Assembly (NCBI GenBank): GCA_900770055.1
Contig: CAAGJD010000146.1
Location: 1-6,865, forward strand
Direction: 5' to 3'
Origin: Acholeplasmatales bacterium
GTDB taxonomy: Bacteria > Bacillota_I > Bacilli_A > Acholeplasmatales > Anaeroplasmataceae
Length of the DNA stretch: 6,865 nt
A program made the translations under genes and the position numbers. Numbering within the stretch: the stretch's first letter is position 1; the number at the start of each line of letters is the position of its first letter. Below the pieces are notes generated by a model. The model did no database searches. It had not been told where the DNA came from and saw only the letters and a program-made list of their open reading frames with translations. Below, piece after piece: positions 1 to 6,479 of the stretch.

Positions 1-414
1 AACTACTACATCAGATAAATCATCACATGCTATTTTATAAATAGAAGCTTCACCTAAAACCTGATTATGATAATAATATTGATATAATAAAAAATTAGTT
101 TTATCTAAACCATAAATATAATATTTATTATCAAGTGAATCAATTACAATATAATCTTTATTAATTTCAGATATTATTCCACTAATTGGTAGTATTAATC
201 TACTACCTAATGGCTTAACAACTATTTGATTATTTTCAATATAATAATCAAATACATCTATATCAATATCTCCTACTAAAATATCACTATCATAGCCTAG
301 TAATAAATAAGATAATTTATTTAGCTCTATTTCTTTTTCTATTATTGTATTGTTATCATTAAGCTTTAAAGCTAAAACAAGTCCAATAACTAATAAATAT
401 AGATATTTTTTCAA
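1..414 (-). CDS. Membrane-anchored protein with degenerate M23/LytM-like (SpoIVFA-like) domain, 3' end missing
   Basis: This frame is open from a TTG at 414-412 to the window edge (138 codons) and is partial at its C-terminus. The start is chosen because AGGTGA (424-419) lies 4 nt upstream, the next residues are the typical start of a membrane anchor (MKKYLYLLVIGLVLALKL), and no ATG occurs in the visible frame. Residues 4-17 form one hydrophobic segment with lysines before it, an uncleaved anchor or signal peptide. Residues 73-121 follow the beta-rich pattern of M23/LytM domains: LPISGIISEI, then DYIVIDSLDN, YYIYGLD and QVLGE. The metal-binding histidines expected around the YIYGL strand are absent, so an active peptidase is unlikely. 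It lies 29 nt after radC and is probably co-transcribed. In B. subtilis spoIVFA, a catalytically dead M23-like anchor protein, lies downstream of radC, which is the basis of the comparison. MreC, another single-pass protein near radC, is the alternative. Family assignment is inference; the gene itself is well supported. Confidence 0.7.
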   Translation of the reverse strand, partial: MKKYLYLLVIGLVLALKLNDNNTIIEKEIELNKLSYLLLGYDSDILVGDIDIDVFDYYIENNQIVVKPLGSRLILPISGIISEINKDYIVIDSLDNKYYIYGLDKTNFLLYQYYYHNQVLGEASIYKIACDDLSDVVV

Positions 415-443
415 GCTATCACCTATAAATACTATGATAATAT

Positions 444-1118
444 CTATATTTTTATGTCTGATTCCTCAAATGAATAATAATCATCCTTACCAATAATTAT
501 ATGATCTAAAAGCTTTATTTGAATATTTGCAAGGACTCTTGAAAGCTCAATTGTAGTATCAATATCAGACATTGATGGAGTAATATTATTACTTGGGTGA
601 TTATGAGCTAAAAATACTCCAAAGGCATTTAAGCTAATAGCTTCAGCTACAATTTTTCTTGTAGGTATTAACACTTGAGCAGGTACTTCATTTGAAAACA
701 TTCTTTTTTTGATTACCTCTAAAGAATTATTAACATATACAACAGATATCATTTCATAATCTATTAAATAATAATCAGATACAATGAATTTATATAATTC
801 TTTGGCATTATAGATAGTAGTTTTTTTTAAAACATCTTCTTTTAAACATCTTCTTGATATCTCAAAAGCTGCCATAAGTTTTGTAGCTTTTGCTTCTTTT
901 ATACCAGAAATCTTATTTAGTTCCTCATAGCTCATTTGAAATAATCTTTTAAATCCATATTCGTTGATTAATCTTGCAGATAATTCTAATACTGATTCTT
1001 TTTTAGAACCACTTCCAAGCATAATAGCTAAAAGCTCAACATCAGTTAAATTATTAGGTCCATTTAAAATTAACCTTTCTCTTGGTCGATCATTTTTATT
1101 TAATTTATCTATTTTCAT
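444..1118 (-). CDS. radC: RadC family protein (JAMM/MPN+ domain, DUF2466)
   Basis: The 224-residue length is normal for the RadC/YsxA family. The N-terminal part carries the family signature RPRERLILNGPNNLTDVELL (11-30) and a helix-hairpin-helix-like element near 62-82 (EELNKISGIKEAKATKL). The C-terminal half is a JAMM metalloprotease-like domain: AHNHPS at 171-176, S182 and D185 give the H-x-H-P-S...D metal site, followed by LDHIIIG (204-210) and YYSFEE. The historical link to DNA repair is not well established, and the JAMM fold suggests a metal-dependent hydrolase; the biochemical role is unknown. The ATG is preceded by a strong Shine-Dalgarno sequence, AGAGGTGG, so the start is firm. The gene follows the folC terminator, so it probably has its own weak promoter in the 82-nt gap. 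The family's usual GTxN segment before the JAMM motif reads FSNEVPAQVLIPTRKI here, a mild divergence. Confidence 0.93.
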   Translation of the reverse strand: MKIDKLNKNDRPRERLILNGPNNLTDVELLAIMLGSGSKKESVLELSARLINEYGFKRLFQMSYEELNKISGIKEAKATKLMAAFEISRRCLKEDVLKKTTIYNAKELYKFIVSDYYLIDYEMISVVYVNNSLEVIKKRMFSNEVPAQVLIPTRKIVAEAISLNAFGVFLAHNHPSNNITPSMSDIDTTIELSRVLANIQIKLLDHIIIGKDDYYSFEESDIKI

Positions 1119-1134
1119 ATTCCACCTCTATATA

Positions 1135-1164
1135 ATAATAGATAAATTATTTGATTTATTTGAA
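1135..1164 (-). promoter_or_regulatory. Possible weak promoter for radC
   Basis: TTCAAA (1164-1159) and TATTAT (1140-1135) are separated by 18 bp just upstream of the radC ribosome binding site. The position between the folC terminator and radC is where a promoter is expected. The match is weak and the gap is almost pure A/T, so chance similarity is likely; readthrough from the valS-folC operon could also supply radC. Confidence 0.3.
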
Positions 1165-1200
1165 AAAAAATAAAAAAAGTTAGTAAATATATCACTAACT
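1163..1200 (-). terminator. Intrinsic terminator of the GNAT-valS-folC operon
   Basis: Directly after the folC stop codon, AGTTAGTGA (1200-1192) pairs with TTACTAACT (1186-1178) around a 5-nt TATAT loop. This 9-bp stem has one G-U pair. It is followed by six T, one A and eight T on the transcribed strand. The stem is AT-rich, so termination may be leaky. The 5' arm also contains an in-frame TAG two codons after the folC TGA, a backup stop. Confidence 0.75.
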
Positions 1201-2418
1201 TCATTTCAAAAGATTTCTAATAACAGACACAAAATGAAGTGATCCTGTAAATAAATATAGATTAGAATCATCTTTTATTTTTTCTAATAAATTATAACAA
1301 TCATCAAAATATTTATAATCCTTATTTATATATGGTAAATATAAATGATAATCAGTAGCTCTTGAATCATCAATGCTTGTAAAATAATATTCATCTACAT
1401 AATTATTTAAAATATTTAGCATACTTGGATAATCCTTATCCTTAAGAGCATAAAAAACACAAACTAGCTTCTTCTTATTTTTAAATAGCTTAATGTTATT
1501 AGTAAGCTCCTTTATTGCTGATTTATTATGAGCACCATCTAAATAGATTAATGGTTTAGATGATACCTTTTCTAGTCTTCCTGGAATATAAATATATTCT
1601 AAAGAATAATTTATTAAATCAGCATTAATTTTAGGATTAATTAAATATGAAGCACTAATAGCTAAGGCTGTATTATATGCTTGATATTCGCCTAATAATG
1701 CTGTTTTAAATGTATTATTATTAAATTCAAAGAAAGTAAATTTTTCATTTGTTATAATATTTTTTATACTATCATGAATATCTATTAGTTTAAAACCAAT
1801 ATCATTATTAATCAAAAGCTTTTCATTATTATTTATTAATAATGGCTTATTAGGTCTTGCGATGCCTAATTTATTAGCTAAAATTTCATCAAGTGTATTG
1901 CCTAATACATTCATATGGTCATAACCAATGCTTGTTATTATTGAAACATCTGGATTTAAGATATTTACTGTATCATATTTGCCACCAATACCGCATTCAA
2001 ATATTCCTAAATCAATATTCCTATCCTTAAAAAACATTAAAGACATTAAAAATGTTAATTCAAAGAATGGTATTTCTTCATTATTTAATGCTAGATATTG
2101 ATTATTTTCTTGATATAAAATACCTAAATAATGCATTATTTCAGCATTAGATATGAATCTGTCACTAATCATTATTCTATCATTAAATGAAACTACAAAG
2201 GGTGAAGTAAATAAACCAACATGCATATTACTATTTTTTAAGATTTCTTTAATAGTAAGGGCTGTTGAGCCCTTACCATTAGTACCAGAAATTAAAATAG
2301 TTTTGTAATTAGGATAGATATCTAATTTATTTATTAGATATTTAATTCTAGAAAAATCTTTGTTTTTATTTTTTCTTGTGTAAAGCCAAATTAAGGCTTC
2401 ATCAATATTATTAAACAT
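1201..2418 (-). CDS. folC: Folylpolyglutamate synthase / dihydrofolate synthase (FolC, Mur ligase family)
   Basis: This is an ATP-dependent ligase that adds glutamate to folates, and in many bacteria to dihydropteroate. The protein is 405 aa, within the family's usual 400-450. Visible motifs in order are the P-loop GTNGKGS (45-51), TSPF (71-74, usually TSPH), FNDR (78-81), ECGIGGKYD (141-149, usually EVGLGGRxD), SIGYDHMNVLG (163-173), NKLGIA (182-187) with the lysine that is carbamylated in the family conserved as K183, LLGEYQAYNTALA (241-253), PGRLE (279-283) and LDGAHN (293-298). The ATG at 2418 is preferred over the upstream in-frame TTG codons at 2427 and 2421: AAGGA lies 11 nt before the ATG but only 2 nt before the first TTG, and the ATG yields the family-like start MFNNIDEALIWL. 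It overlaps valS by 8 nt, which suggests translational coupling. Whether it also has dihydrofolate synthase activity cannot be told from the sequence. Confidence 0.95.
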   Translation of the reverse strand: MFNNIDEALIWLYTRKNKNKDFSRIKYLINKLDIYPNYKTILISGTNGKGSTALTIKEILKNSNMHVGLFTSPFVVSFNDRIMISDRFISNAEIMHYLGILYQENNQYLALNNEEIPFFELTFLMSLMFFKDRNIDLGIFECGIGGKYDTVNILNPDVSIITSIGYDHMNVLGNTLDEILANKLGIARPNKPLLINNNEKLLINNDIGFKLIDIHDSIKNIITNEKFTFFEFNNNTFKTALLGEYQAYNTALAISASYLINPKINADLINYSLEYIYIPGRLEKVSSKPLIYLDGAHNKSAIKELTNNIKLFKNKKKLVCVFYALKDKDYPSMLNILNNYVDEYYFTSIDDSRATDYHLYLPYINKDYKYFDDCYNLLEKIKDDSNLYLFTGSLHFVSVIRNLLK

Positions 2419-5011
2419 CAATACCAAGATCCTTAAGAGCCTTTAATACTTCCTCATATTGAGCCTTATATTCAGCTTGTTTTTGGATTTCAGCATCAAT
2501 TTTAGCCTTTGGTGCTTTTGCAACAAATGCTTGATTTGATAGCATTTTTTGACTTCTTTCTAGCTCTGATTCAAGCTTAGCCTTTGTGACTAAAAGCTTA
2601 GCTTTAACCTCTTCCTTATCAACTAAATCAGCTGATGGAATATATAGCTTAACTGCTTTTAAGACAACAACAACATAACTAGATGCCTCAATATCAGTTG
2701 TTAAGAATTCTAATTTATTAGGATTTGTAAATTTAATTAAATATGGCTTTAATTCAATTAATGAAGCTAATGAATCCTTTGAATAAATTGCAATATCTAT
2801 TTTCTTTGAAGGAGCTTTATTAGCCTTAGCTCTTTCATTTCTTACAGAGGTAATAATATCAATTAATGTATTAACTATATCAACTGCTTCATTTGTATAT
2901 TCTTTATTTACTTTAGGCCAATTTGCAATTGTAATTGAAGCGTGATTATGAGGTAATGCTTGATATATTTCTTCTGTAATAAATGGCACAAATGGATGTA
3001 GCATTTTTACAATTGCTTTTAAAACATATACTAATACATTCTTTGTATTTTGAATGTTAGCAACATCTTCTGATTGTAAATCAACCTTACTAAATTCTAC
3101 ATACCAGCTTGCAAAATCATCCCAAACAAAGCCATATAATGTTCTTGCAGCCTCACCAAATTCGTATTTATCCATGTTATAATCAACATTTTCAATTACA
3201 GAATTTAATCTAGATAAAATCCATTTAGAAGGCATATTTAAGCTCTTAAAATCAATAGCTGTTGGCTTGAAATCCTCTCCAAGATTCATCATTACATAAC
3301 GAGATATATTCCAAATTTTATTTAAATAATTCCAGCTTGATTCAATCTTTGTTTCATCATATCTTAAATCAAGGCCTGGAGCCGAATTTGTTGTTAAGAA
3401 ATATCTTAATGAATCTGTACCATACTTTTCAATAACATCAAATGGGTCAACACCATTTCCTAAGGATTTACTCATCTTTCTACCTTGAGAATCTCTAATT
3501 AAACCATGAATTAGAATATCCTTAAATGGAGCCTTACCAGTAAATTCAACAGCATCAAACAGCATTCTTGCTACCCAGAAGAAAATAATATCATAGCCTG
3601 TAACTAATACACTAGTAGGATAATATCTTTCAAAATCTAAAGTTTTATCTGGCCAGCCCAATGTTGAAAATGGCCATAGAGCACTTGAAAACCATGTATC
3701 AAGTACATCTTCATCCTGAGTCCAGCCTTCACCTGGAGATTCAACACAAACCTTAACCTCGCCATCCTTATACCATGCAGGAATACGATGACCCCACCAA
3801 AGCTGACGTGATACACACCAGTCTTGGATATTATCAAGCCAATGCTCTAAAGTTTGGTGGAATCTTTCAGGTACAAAGTGATATTCATCATTTTCAAGTA
3901 CTTGCTTAGCTAAGACATCCATCTTTACAAACCATTGCTTAGAAAGACGTGGTTCAACAACAACACCAGTTCTTTCACTATGACCAACTGAGTGAATAAT
4001 AGGCTCTTTCTTAACAAATAAGCCAACCTTAGTTAAATCTTCAATTAAATTCTTACGGCATTCAAATCTATCTTGACCACAATATTTTCCTGCCATTTCA
4101 TTCATTGTACCATCATCATTCATACATAGTGGCATTCTAAGATTATGACGCTTACCAACCTCAAAATCATTTGGGTCATGAGCTGGAGTAACCTTAACAC
4201 AGCCTGTACCAAATTCCATATCTACATATTCATCAGCAATAACAGGAATTTTTGTATCTGTACCTGGAATATAAACCATTTTACCGATTAGGTCCTTATA
4301 TCTTTCATCATTAGGATGAACCATTATTGCTTGGTCAGCAAACATAGTTTCAGGTCTTGTTGTCGCAATTGTTACATAACCATCACCATCAACAAATGGA
4401 TAATTAAAATGATAGAAAGCTCCTTCCACATCCTTATGCTCAACCTCAATATTTGATAGAGCTGTTTTTGCTTGAGGATCCCAGTTAATAATTCTTTCTC
4501 CTTGATATAATAATCCTTTATTATATAAAGTAATAAATACATAATTAACTGCTTTATTTAAGCCCTCATCTAAAGTAAATCTTTCTCTTGAATAATCAAG
4601 TGATAAACCCAAGGCAGCCCATTGAGAACGAATAAATTTTGCATATTCATGCTTCCATTCCCAAGCAACCTCTAAAAACTTTTCTCTACCGATATCATAT
4701 CTTGAGATTCCTTGTTTTTTTAGCTTTTCATCAACCTTAGCCTGCGTTGCAATACCAGCATGATCCATTCCAGGAAGCCATAAGGCATCATAGCCCTGCA
4801 TTCTTTTTCTTCTGATAATAATGTCTTGAAGTGTTGTATCCCAGCTATGTCCTAAATGTAATTTACCAGTTACATTTGGAGGAGGAATCACAATAGTAAA
4901 TGGTTCCTTTTCTTTATCTCCAGCCTCAAAGAATCCACCCTTAAGCCAGAAATCATATTTACCTTGTTCTACTTCTTTAAAATCATATTTAGGTTTTAAT
5001 TCTTTACTCAT
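2411..5011 (-). CDS. valS: Valyl-tRNA synthetase
   Basis: This class I aminoacyl-tRNA synthetase charges tRNA-Val in the cytoplasm. It is 866 aa, full length for bacterial ValRS. The catalytic signatures are PPPNVTGKLHLGH (HIGH-type motif HLGH at 52-55) and GRKMSKSLGNGVDP (KMSKS at 512-516). The CP1 editing domain that clears mischarged Thr-tRNA-Val is intact: TTRPETM at 217-223 and TPAHDPND around 275-282, with the conserved editing aspartate D279. WCVSRQLWWGHRIP (398-411) and LDTWFSSALWP (437-447) follow in the catalytic core. The anticodon-binding helical domain spans about 590-740. A Lys/Glu-rich C-terminal coiled coil (about 797-862) is the ValRS tRNA-binding arm. The start ATG has GAAAGGATG upstream and overlaps the GNAT stop by 8 nt (ATGAGTAA). 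It is the target that gives the upstream valine-type T-box its meaning, although it is the second cistron. Confidence 0.99.
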   Translation of the reverse strand: MSKELKPKYDFKEVEQGKYDFWLKGGFFEAGDKEKEPFTIVIPPPNVTGKLHLGHSWDTTLQDIIIRRKRMQGYDALWLPGMDHAGIATQAKVDEKLKKQGISRYDIGREKFLEVAWEWKHEYAKFIRSQWAALGLSLDYSRERFTLDEGLNKAVNYVFITLYNKGLLYQGERIINWDPQAKTALSNIEVEHKDVEGAFYHFNYPFVDGDGYVTIATTRPETMFADQAIMVHPNDERYKDLIGKMVYIPGTDTKIPVIADEYVDMEFGTGCVKVTPAHDPNDFEVGKRHNLRMPLCMNDDGTMNEMAGKYCGQDRFECRKNLIEDLTKVGLFVKKEPIIHSVGHSERTGVVVEPRLSKQWFVKMDVLAKQVLENDEYHFVPERFHQTLEHWLDNIQDWCVSRQLWWGHRIPAWYKDGEVKVCVESPGEGWTQDEDVLDTWFSSALWPFSTLGWPDKTLDFERYYPTSVLVTGYDIIFFWVARMLFDAVEFTGKAPFKDILIHGLIRDSQGRKMSKSLGNGVDPFDVIEKYGTDSLRYFLTTNSAPGLDLRYDETKIESSWNYLNKIWNISRYVMMNLGEDFKPTAIDFKSLNMPSKWILSRLNSVIENVDYNMDKYEFGEAARTLYGFVWDDFASWYVEFSKVDLQSEDVANIQNTKNVLVYVLKAIVKMLHPFVPFITEEIYQALPHNHASITIANWPKVNKEYTNEAVDIVNTLIDIITSVRNERAKANKAPSKKIDIAIYSKDSLASLIELKPYLIKFTNPNKLEFLTTDIEASSYVVVVLKAVKLYIPSADLVDKEEVKAKLLVTKAKLESELERSQKMLSNQAFVAKAPKAKIDAEIQKQAEYKAQYEEVLKALKDLGIDV

Positions 5012-5546
5012 ATTTTTTCATCCTTTCATAATCCTCTTTTGTCATTGAATAAAAATCAGCATCTATTAATCTTCCATCATATAATTTTTTATATTTGCAT
5101 AATCTACCATCAAATATAAAGCCACAATGCTCAATCACTTTTTTAGATGCGATATTATCAGAGTGATGTCCTACCTCTAGTACCTCACAATCAGTTTTAG
5201 TAAATACATAGTCAATGACGAGCTTTACAGCCTCAGTCATTATTCCTTGGTTCCAATAGCTTTCTGATAAAGAAAAGCCTAATTGCTTTACCTTATTATA
5301 TTTTCTAATACCATAATTATATATAGAGATACTACCTATCATTTTGTTAGAATCCTTAAGTGCTATCGCAAAAACATCTTTAGCAAGTATTTGACTTGCA
5401 AGTAATCTTTTAGCGGTTTCAAAGGATTCAACTGGCTTCCAACCAGCATTAGGTCCCACATTAGGGCTTTTAGCATATTCGTAATATGCCTCATCATCCT
5501 TGAATGTTAAATCTCTAATAATTATTCTATTTCCAACTAATCTCAT
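5004..5546 (-). CDS. GNAT family N-acetyltransferase (RimJ/RimL-like), first gene of the T-box operon
   Basis: The predicted enzyme is 180 aa and uses acetyl-CoA to acetylate an unknown amine. The start resembles the RimJ-type group (NRIIIRDLTFKDDEAYYEY), followed by VGPNAGWKP (30-38), strands with IALKDSNKMIGSISI (61-75), the acetyl-CoA binding region LGFSLSESYWNQGIMTEA (89-106; the family's Q/RxxGxG/A loop is degenerate as NQGIMT) and NIASKKVIEHCGF (131-143), typical of motif B. The frame stays open 18 codons further upstream to an ATG at 5600, but those codons are the T-box bulge and terminator, so the correct start is ATG 5546-5544 immediately after the terminator T-run. Its Shine-Dalgarno (GAGGG, 8 nt before the ATG) is part of the terminator stem. 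It overlaps valS by 8 nt. Substrate candidates such as a ribosomal protein N-terminus, a tRNA-linked metabolite or a toxic amino acid are guesses. Confidence 0.9.
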   Translation of the reverse strand: MRLVGNRIIIRDLTFKDDEAYYEYAKSPNVGPNAGWKPVESFETAKRLLASQILAKDVFAIALKDSNKMIGSISIYNYGIRKYNKVKQLGFSLSESYWNQGIMTEAVKLVIDYVFTKTDCEVLEVGHHSDNIASKKVIEHCGFIFDGRLCKYKKLYDGRLIDADFYSMTKEDYERMKKYE

Positions 5547-5582
5547 AAAAAAAGCCCTCAGAATAATAAATATTCTAAGGAC
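5547..5582 (-). terminator. T-box regulated intrinsic terminator
   Basis: GTCCTTAGAATA (5582-5571) pairs with TATTCTGAGGGC (5565-5554) around a TTTAT loop. The result is a 12-bp stem with two G-U pairs, followed by seven T (5553-5547). Its 5' arm CCTTAG is the same segment used by the antiterminator, so the two structures exclude each other, as in all transcriptional T-boxes. The GNAT start codon follows the last T directly. Confidence 0.93.
5555..5559 (-). promoter_or_regulatory. GNAT ribosome binding site inside the terminator stem
   Basis: GAGGG, 8 nt before the ATG at 5546, is the only purine-rich Shine-Dalgarno candidate because the rest of the spacer is C plus seven T. It forms the 3' arm of the terminator hairpin, pairing with the CCTT segment. 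In the antiterminated RNA the CCTT is taken up elsewhere and GAGGG becomes single stranded. This decides the start codon choice and implies that readthrough transcripts in the terminator fold would be translated poorly. Confidence 0.6.
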
Positions 5583-5788
5583 GAATTGTCGCGGTACCAC
5601 CTTAGTTCCATATTAATAAATAATATGACCCTCAATTAATCTGTAACGTAGATATACGGATTACTCTACTAAGGTTCAAATAATCAGCTCCATGACTACC
5701 TTCAATATTCTATTTAGATACTTTCACCACCCGTATCTTCTCTATAAAATAGTAATATTTACTCCTTCACTTCAAAGCCATTAACAAT

Positions 5789-5817
5789 ATTTTAATATTA
5801 TTTTTAGATATTGTCAA
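5789..5817 (-). promoter_or_regulatory. Sigma-A type promoter of the T-box operon
   Basis: A perfect -35 box TTGACA (5817-5812) is followed by a 17-bp spacer and a -10 box TAAAAT (5794-5789), one mismatch from consensus. Transcription should start near 5782, exactly where the base of T-box stem I begins, which supports both calls. The recO stop codon TGA (5816-5814) is embedded in the -35 hexamer. Confidence 0.88.
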
Positions 5818-6479
5818 ATAGATTTTATTAAAATACCAGTATGGATATAATAATATTCTTTTAGTTCACTTAATAGTTCATCATAATTATAATCACTATA
5901 GTTATCTATAATATCCTTTTTATAATAATATTCATTCCAAATACTAAAATTATTTTTAGCAAGTGGATTACAGCTTCTACAAACAGCTCCACCTTTTTCA
6001 ATATCAAATAATAGATTTAAAGTATTATTACAATAGATACAAGACTTTAGATTTGGTGCTACACCTAATGAATATAGCATTTTAACTAAAAAAACACATA
6101 AAAGCTTTTTAGGATTATTTGTATTTTTTAGTTCATTAATGATATTAACTAAAAATGGATAAATAGCTTTATGATTTGCATCATCATTTAAATTATTTAT
6201 AATGTCTATAATAGTATTAAGGGTATTTATTTTAATAATAGAATTTGTTATTTCAAATAGACTTAATTCTGTATTATATTCTAATAATGATGGAAAGCTT
6301 GTATCAGTTGTAATAAATGAAACAATGCTTCCTGTGATTGTAAAGCCTAATAAGCCCTTTTTAGGATTTTTAGCACCAATAGCTCTAATACTTTTTATAC
6401 CATCATTAGTATATAAATAAACAATTTTAGAGTTTTCTTTATAGTCTATTGATTTGATTACTATACCAGTATTTTTCAC
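5814..6479 (-). CDS. recO: DNA repair protein RecO
   Basis: RecO works with RecF and RecR to load RecA on SSB-coated DNA and to anneal strands during recombinational repair. At 221 aa it is slightly short for the family (usually about 230-260). The N-terminal OB-fold begins GIVIKSIDYKENSKIVYLYTNDG (5-27) and continues to about residue 78; it is followed by a helical domain and a zinc site with C147/C150 and C167/C170 (CIYC...CRSC). The start is a GTG (6479-6477) that shares its first G with the era TAG stop; GGA lies 9 nt upstream, and no ATG fits. This tight junction indicates co-transcription with era, the common Firmicutes order. The stop is TGA, followed by a promoter rather than a terminator; I see no terminator hairpin at its end, so era-recO transcripts may run into the T-box leader. 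Confidence 0.95.
   Translation of the reverse strand: MKNTGIVIKSIDYKENSKIVYLYTNDGIKSIRAIGAKNPKKGLLGFTITGSIVSFITTDTSFPSLLEYNTELSLFEITNSIIKINTLNTIIDIINNLNDDANHKAIYPFLVNIINELKNTNNPKKLLCVFLVKMLYSLGVAPNLKSCIYCNNTLNLLFDIEKGGAVCRSCNPLAKNNFSIWNEYYYKKDIIDNYSDYNYDELLSELKEYYYIHTGILIKSI

Larger units (their letters stand above)
5547..5782 (-). promoter_or_regulatory. T-box riboswitch leader, valine specificity
   Basis: This is a complete leader of about 236 nt. Stem I (5782-5682): the base pairs AATGGCT with AGCTGATT; an upper helix pairs AATATT-A-CTATTT with AAATAG-AATATT; a terminal hairpin GATAC/GTATC carries the loop GGGTGGTGAAA (5732-5722), which with the AGAGA segment (5744-5740) forms the tRNA-elbow docking platform. 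The specifier side has adjacent GUA (5699-5697) and GUC (5696-5694), both valine; GUC followed by A is the likelier specifier. Stem II pairs ACCTT (5675-5671) with AGGGT (5632-5628) around an AGTA turn and a CGTA/TACG, GTAA/TTAC element. Stem III is CATATTA/TAATATG (5627-5609). The antiterminator pairs CTAAGG (5605-5600) with CCTTAG (5580-5575) and GCG with CGT around the bulge TGGTACC. The TGGT matches an ACCA tRNA end, as expected for tRNA-Val with an A discriminator. Uncharged tRNA-Val would stabilise the antiterminator and switch on GNAT-valS-folC. Confidence 0.95.

Noticed and set aside
964..1173. Open frame of 69 codons on the plus strand opposite the radC start
   Set aside because: It is antisense to radC and its ribosome binding site, has no family resemblance, and is explained as a shadow of radC codons.
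1119..1177. Long A/T runs between folC and radC as a possible repeat or origin element
   Set aside because: They are accounted for by the terminator T-tract and a low-complexity promoter region; no repeated unit or DnaA-box-like site is visible.
2419..2427. Upstream TTG start for folC giving three extra residues
   Set aside because: The Shine-Dalgarno AAGGA is too close to the TTG, and the ATG at 2418 gives the usual family start.
3637..3837. Open frame of 66 codons inside valS in another minus-strand frame
   Set aside because: It lies wholly within the conserved catalytic core of valS, and the translation has no recognisable features.
5814..5816. Possible UGA-as-tryptophan code, with recO reading through to a TAA 11 codons later
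   Set aside because: The tryptophans checked in valS and folC are TGG, all frames are intact under the standard code, and the TGA of folC is followed two codons later by a TAG. Readthrough would add a meaningless tail over a promoter.
6202..6420. Hydrophobic 72-codon frame on the plus strand opposite recO
   Set aside because: The apparent hydrophobicity comes from the complement of AT-rich recO codons; no ribosome binding site or context supports it.
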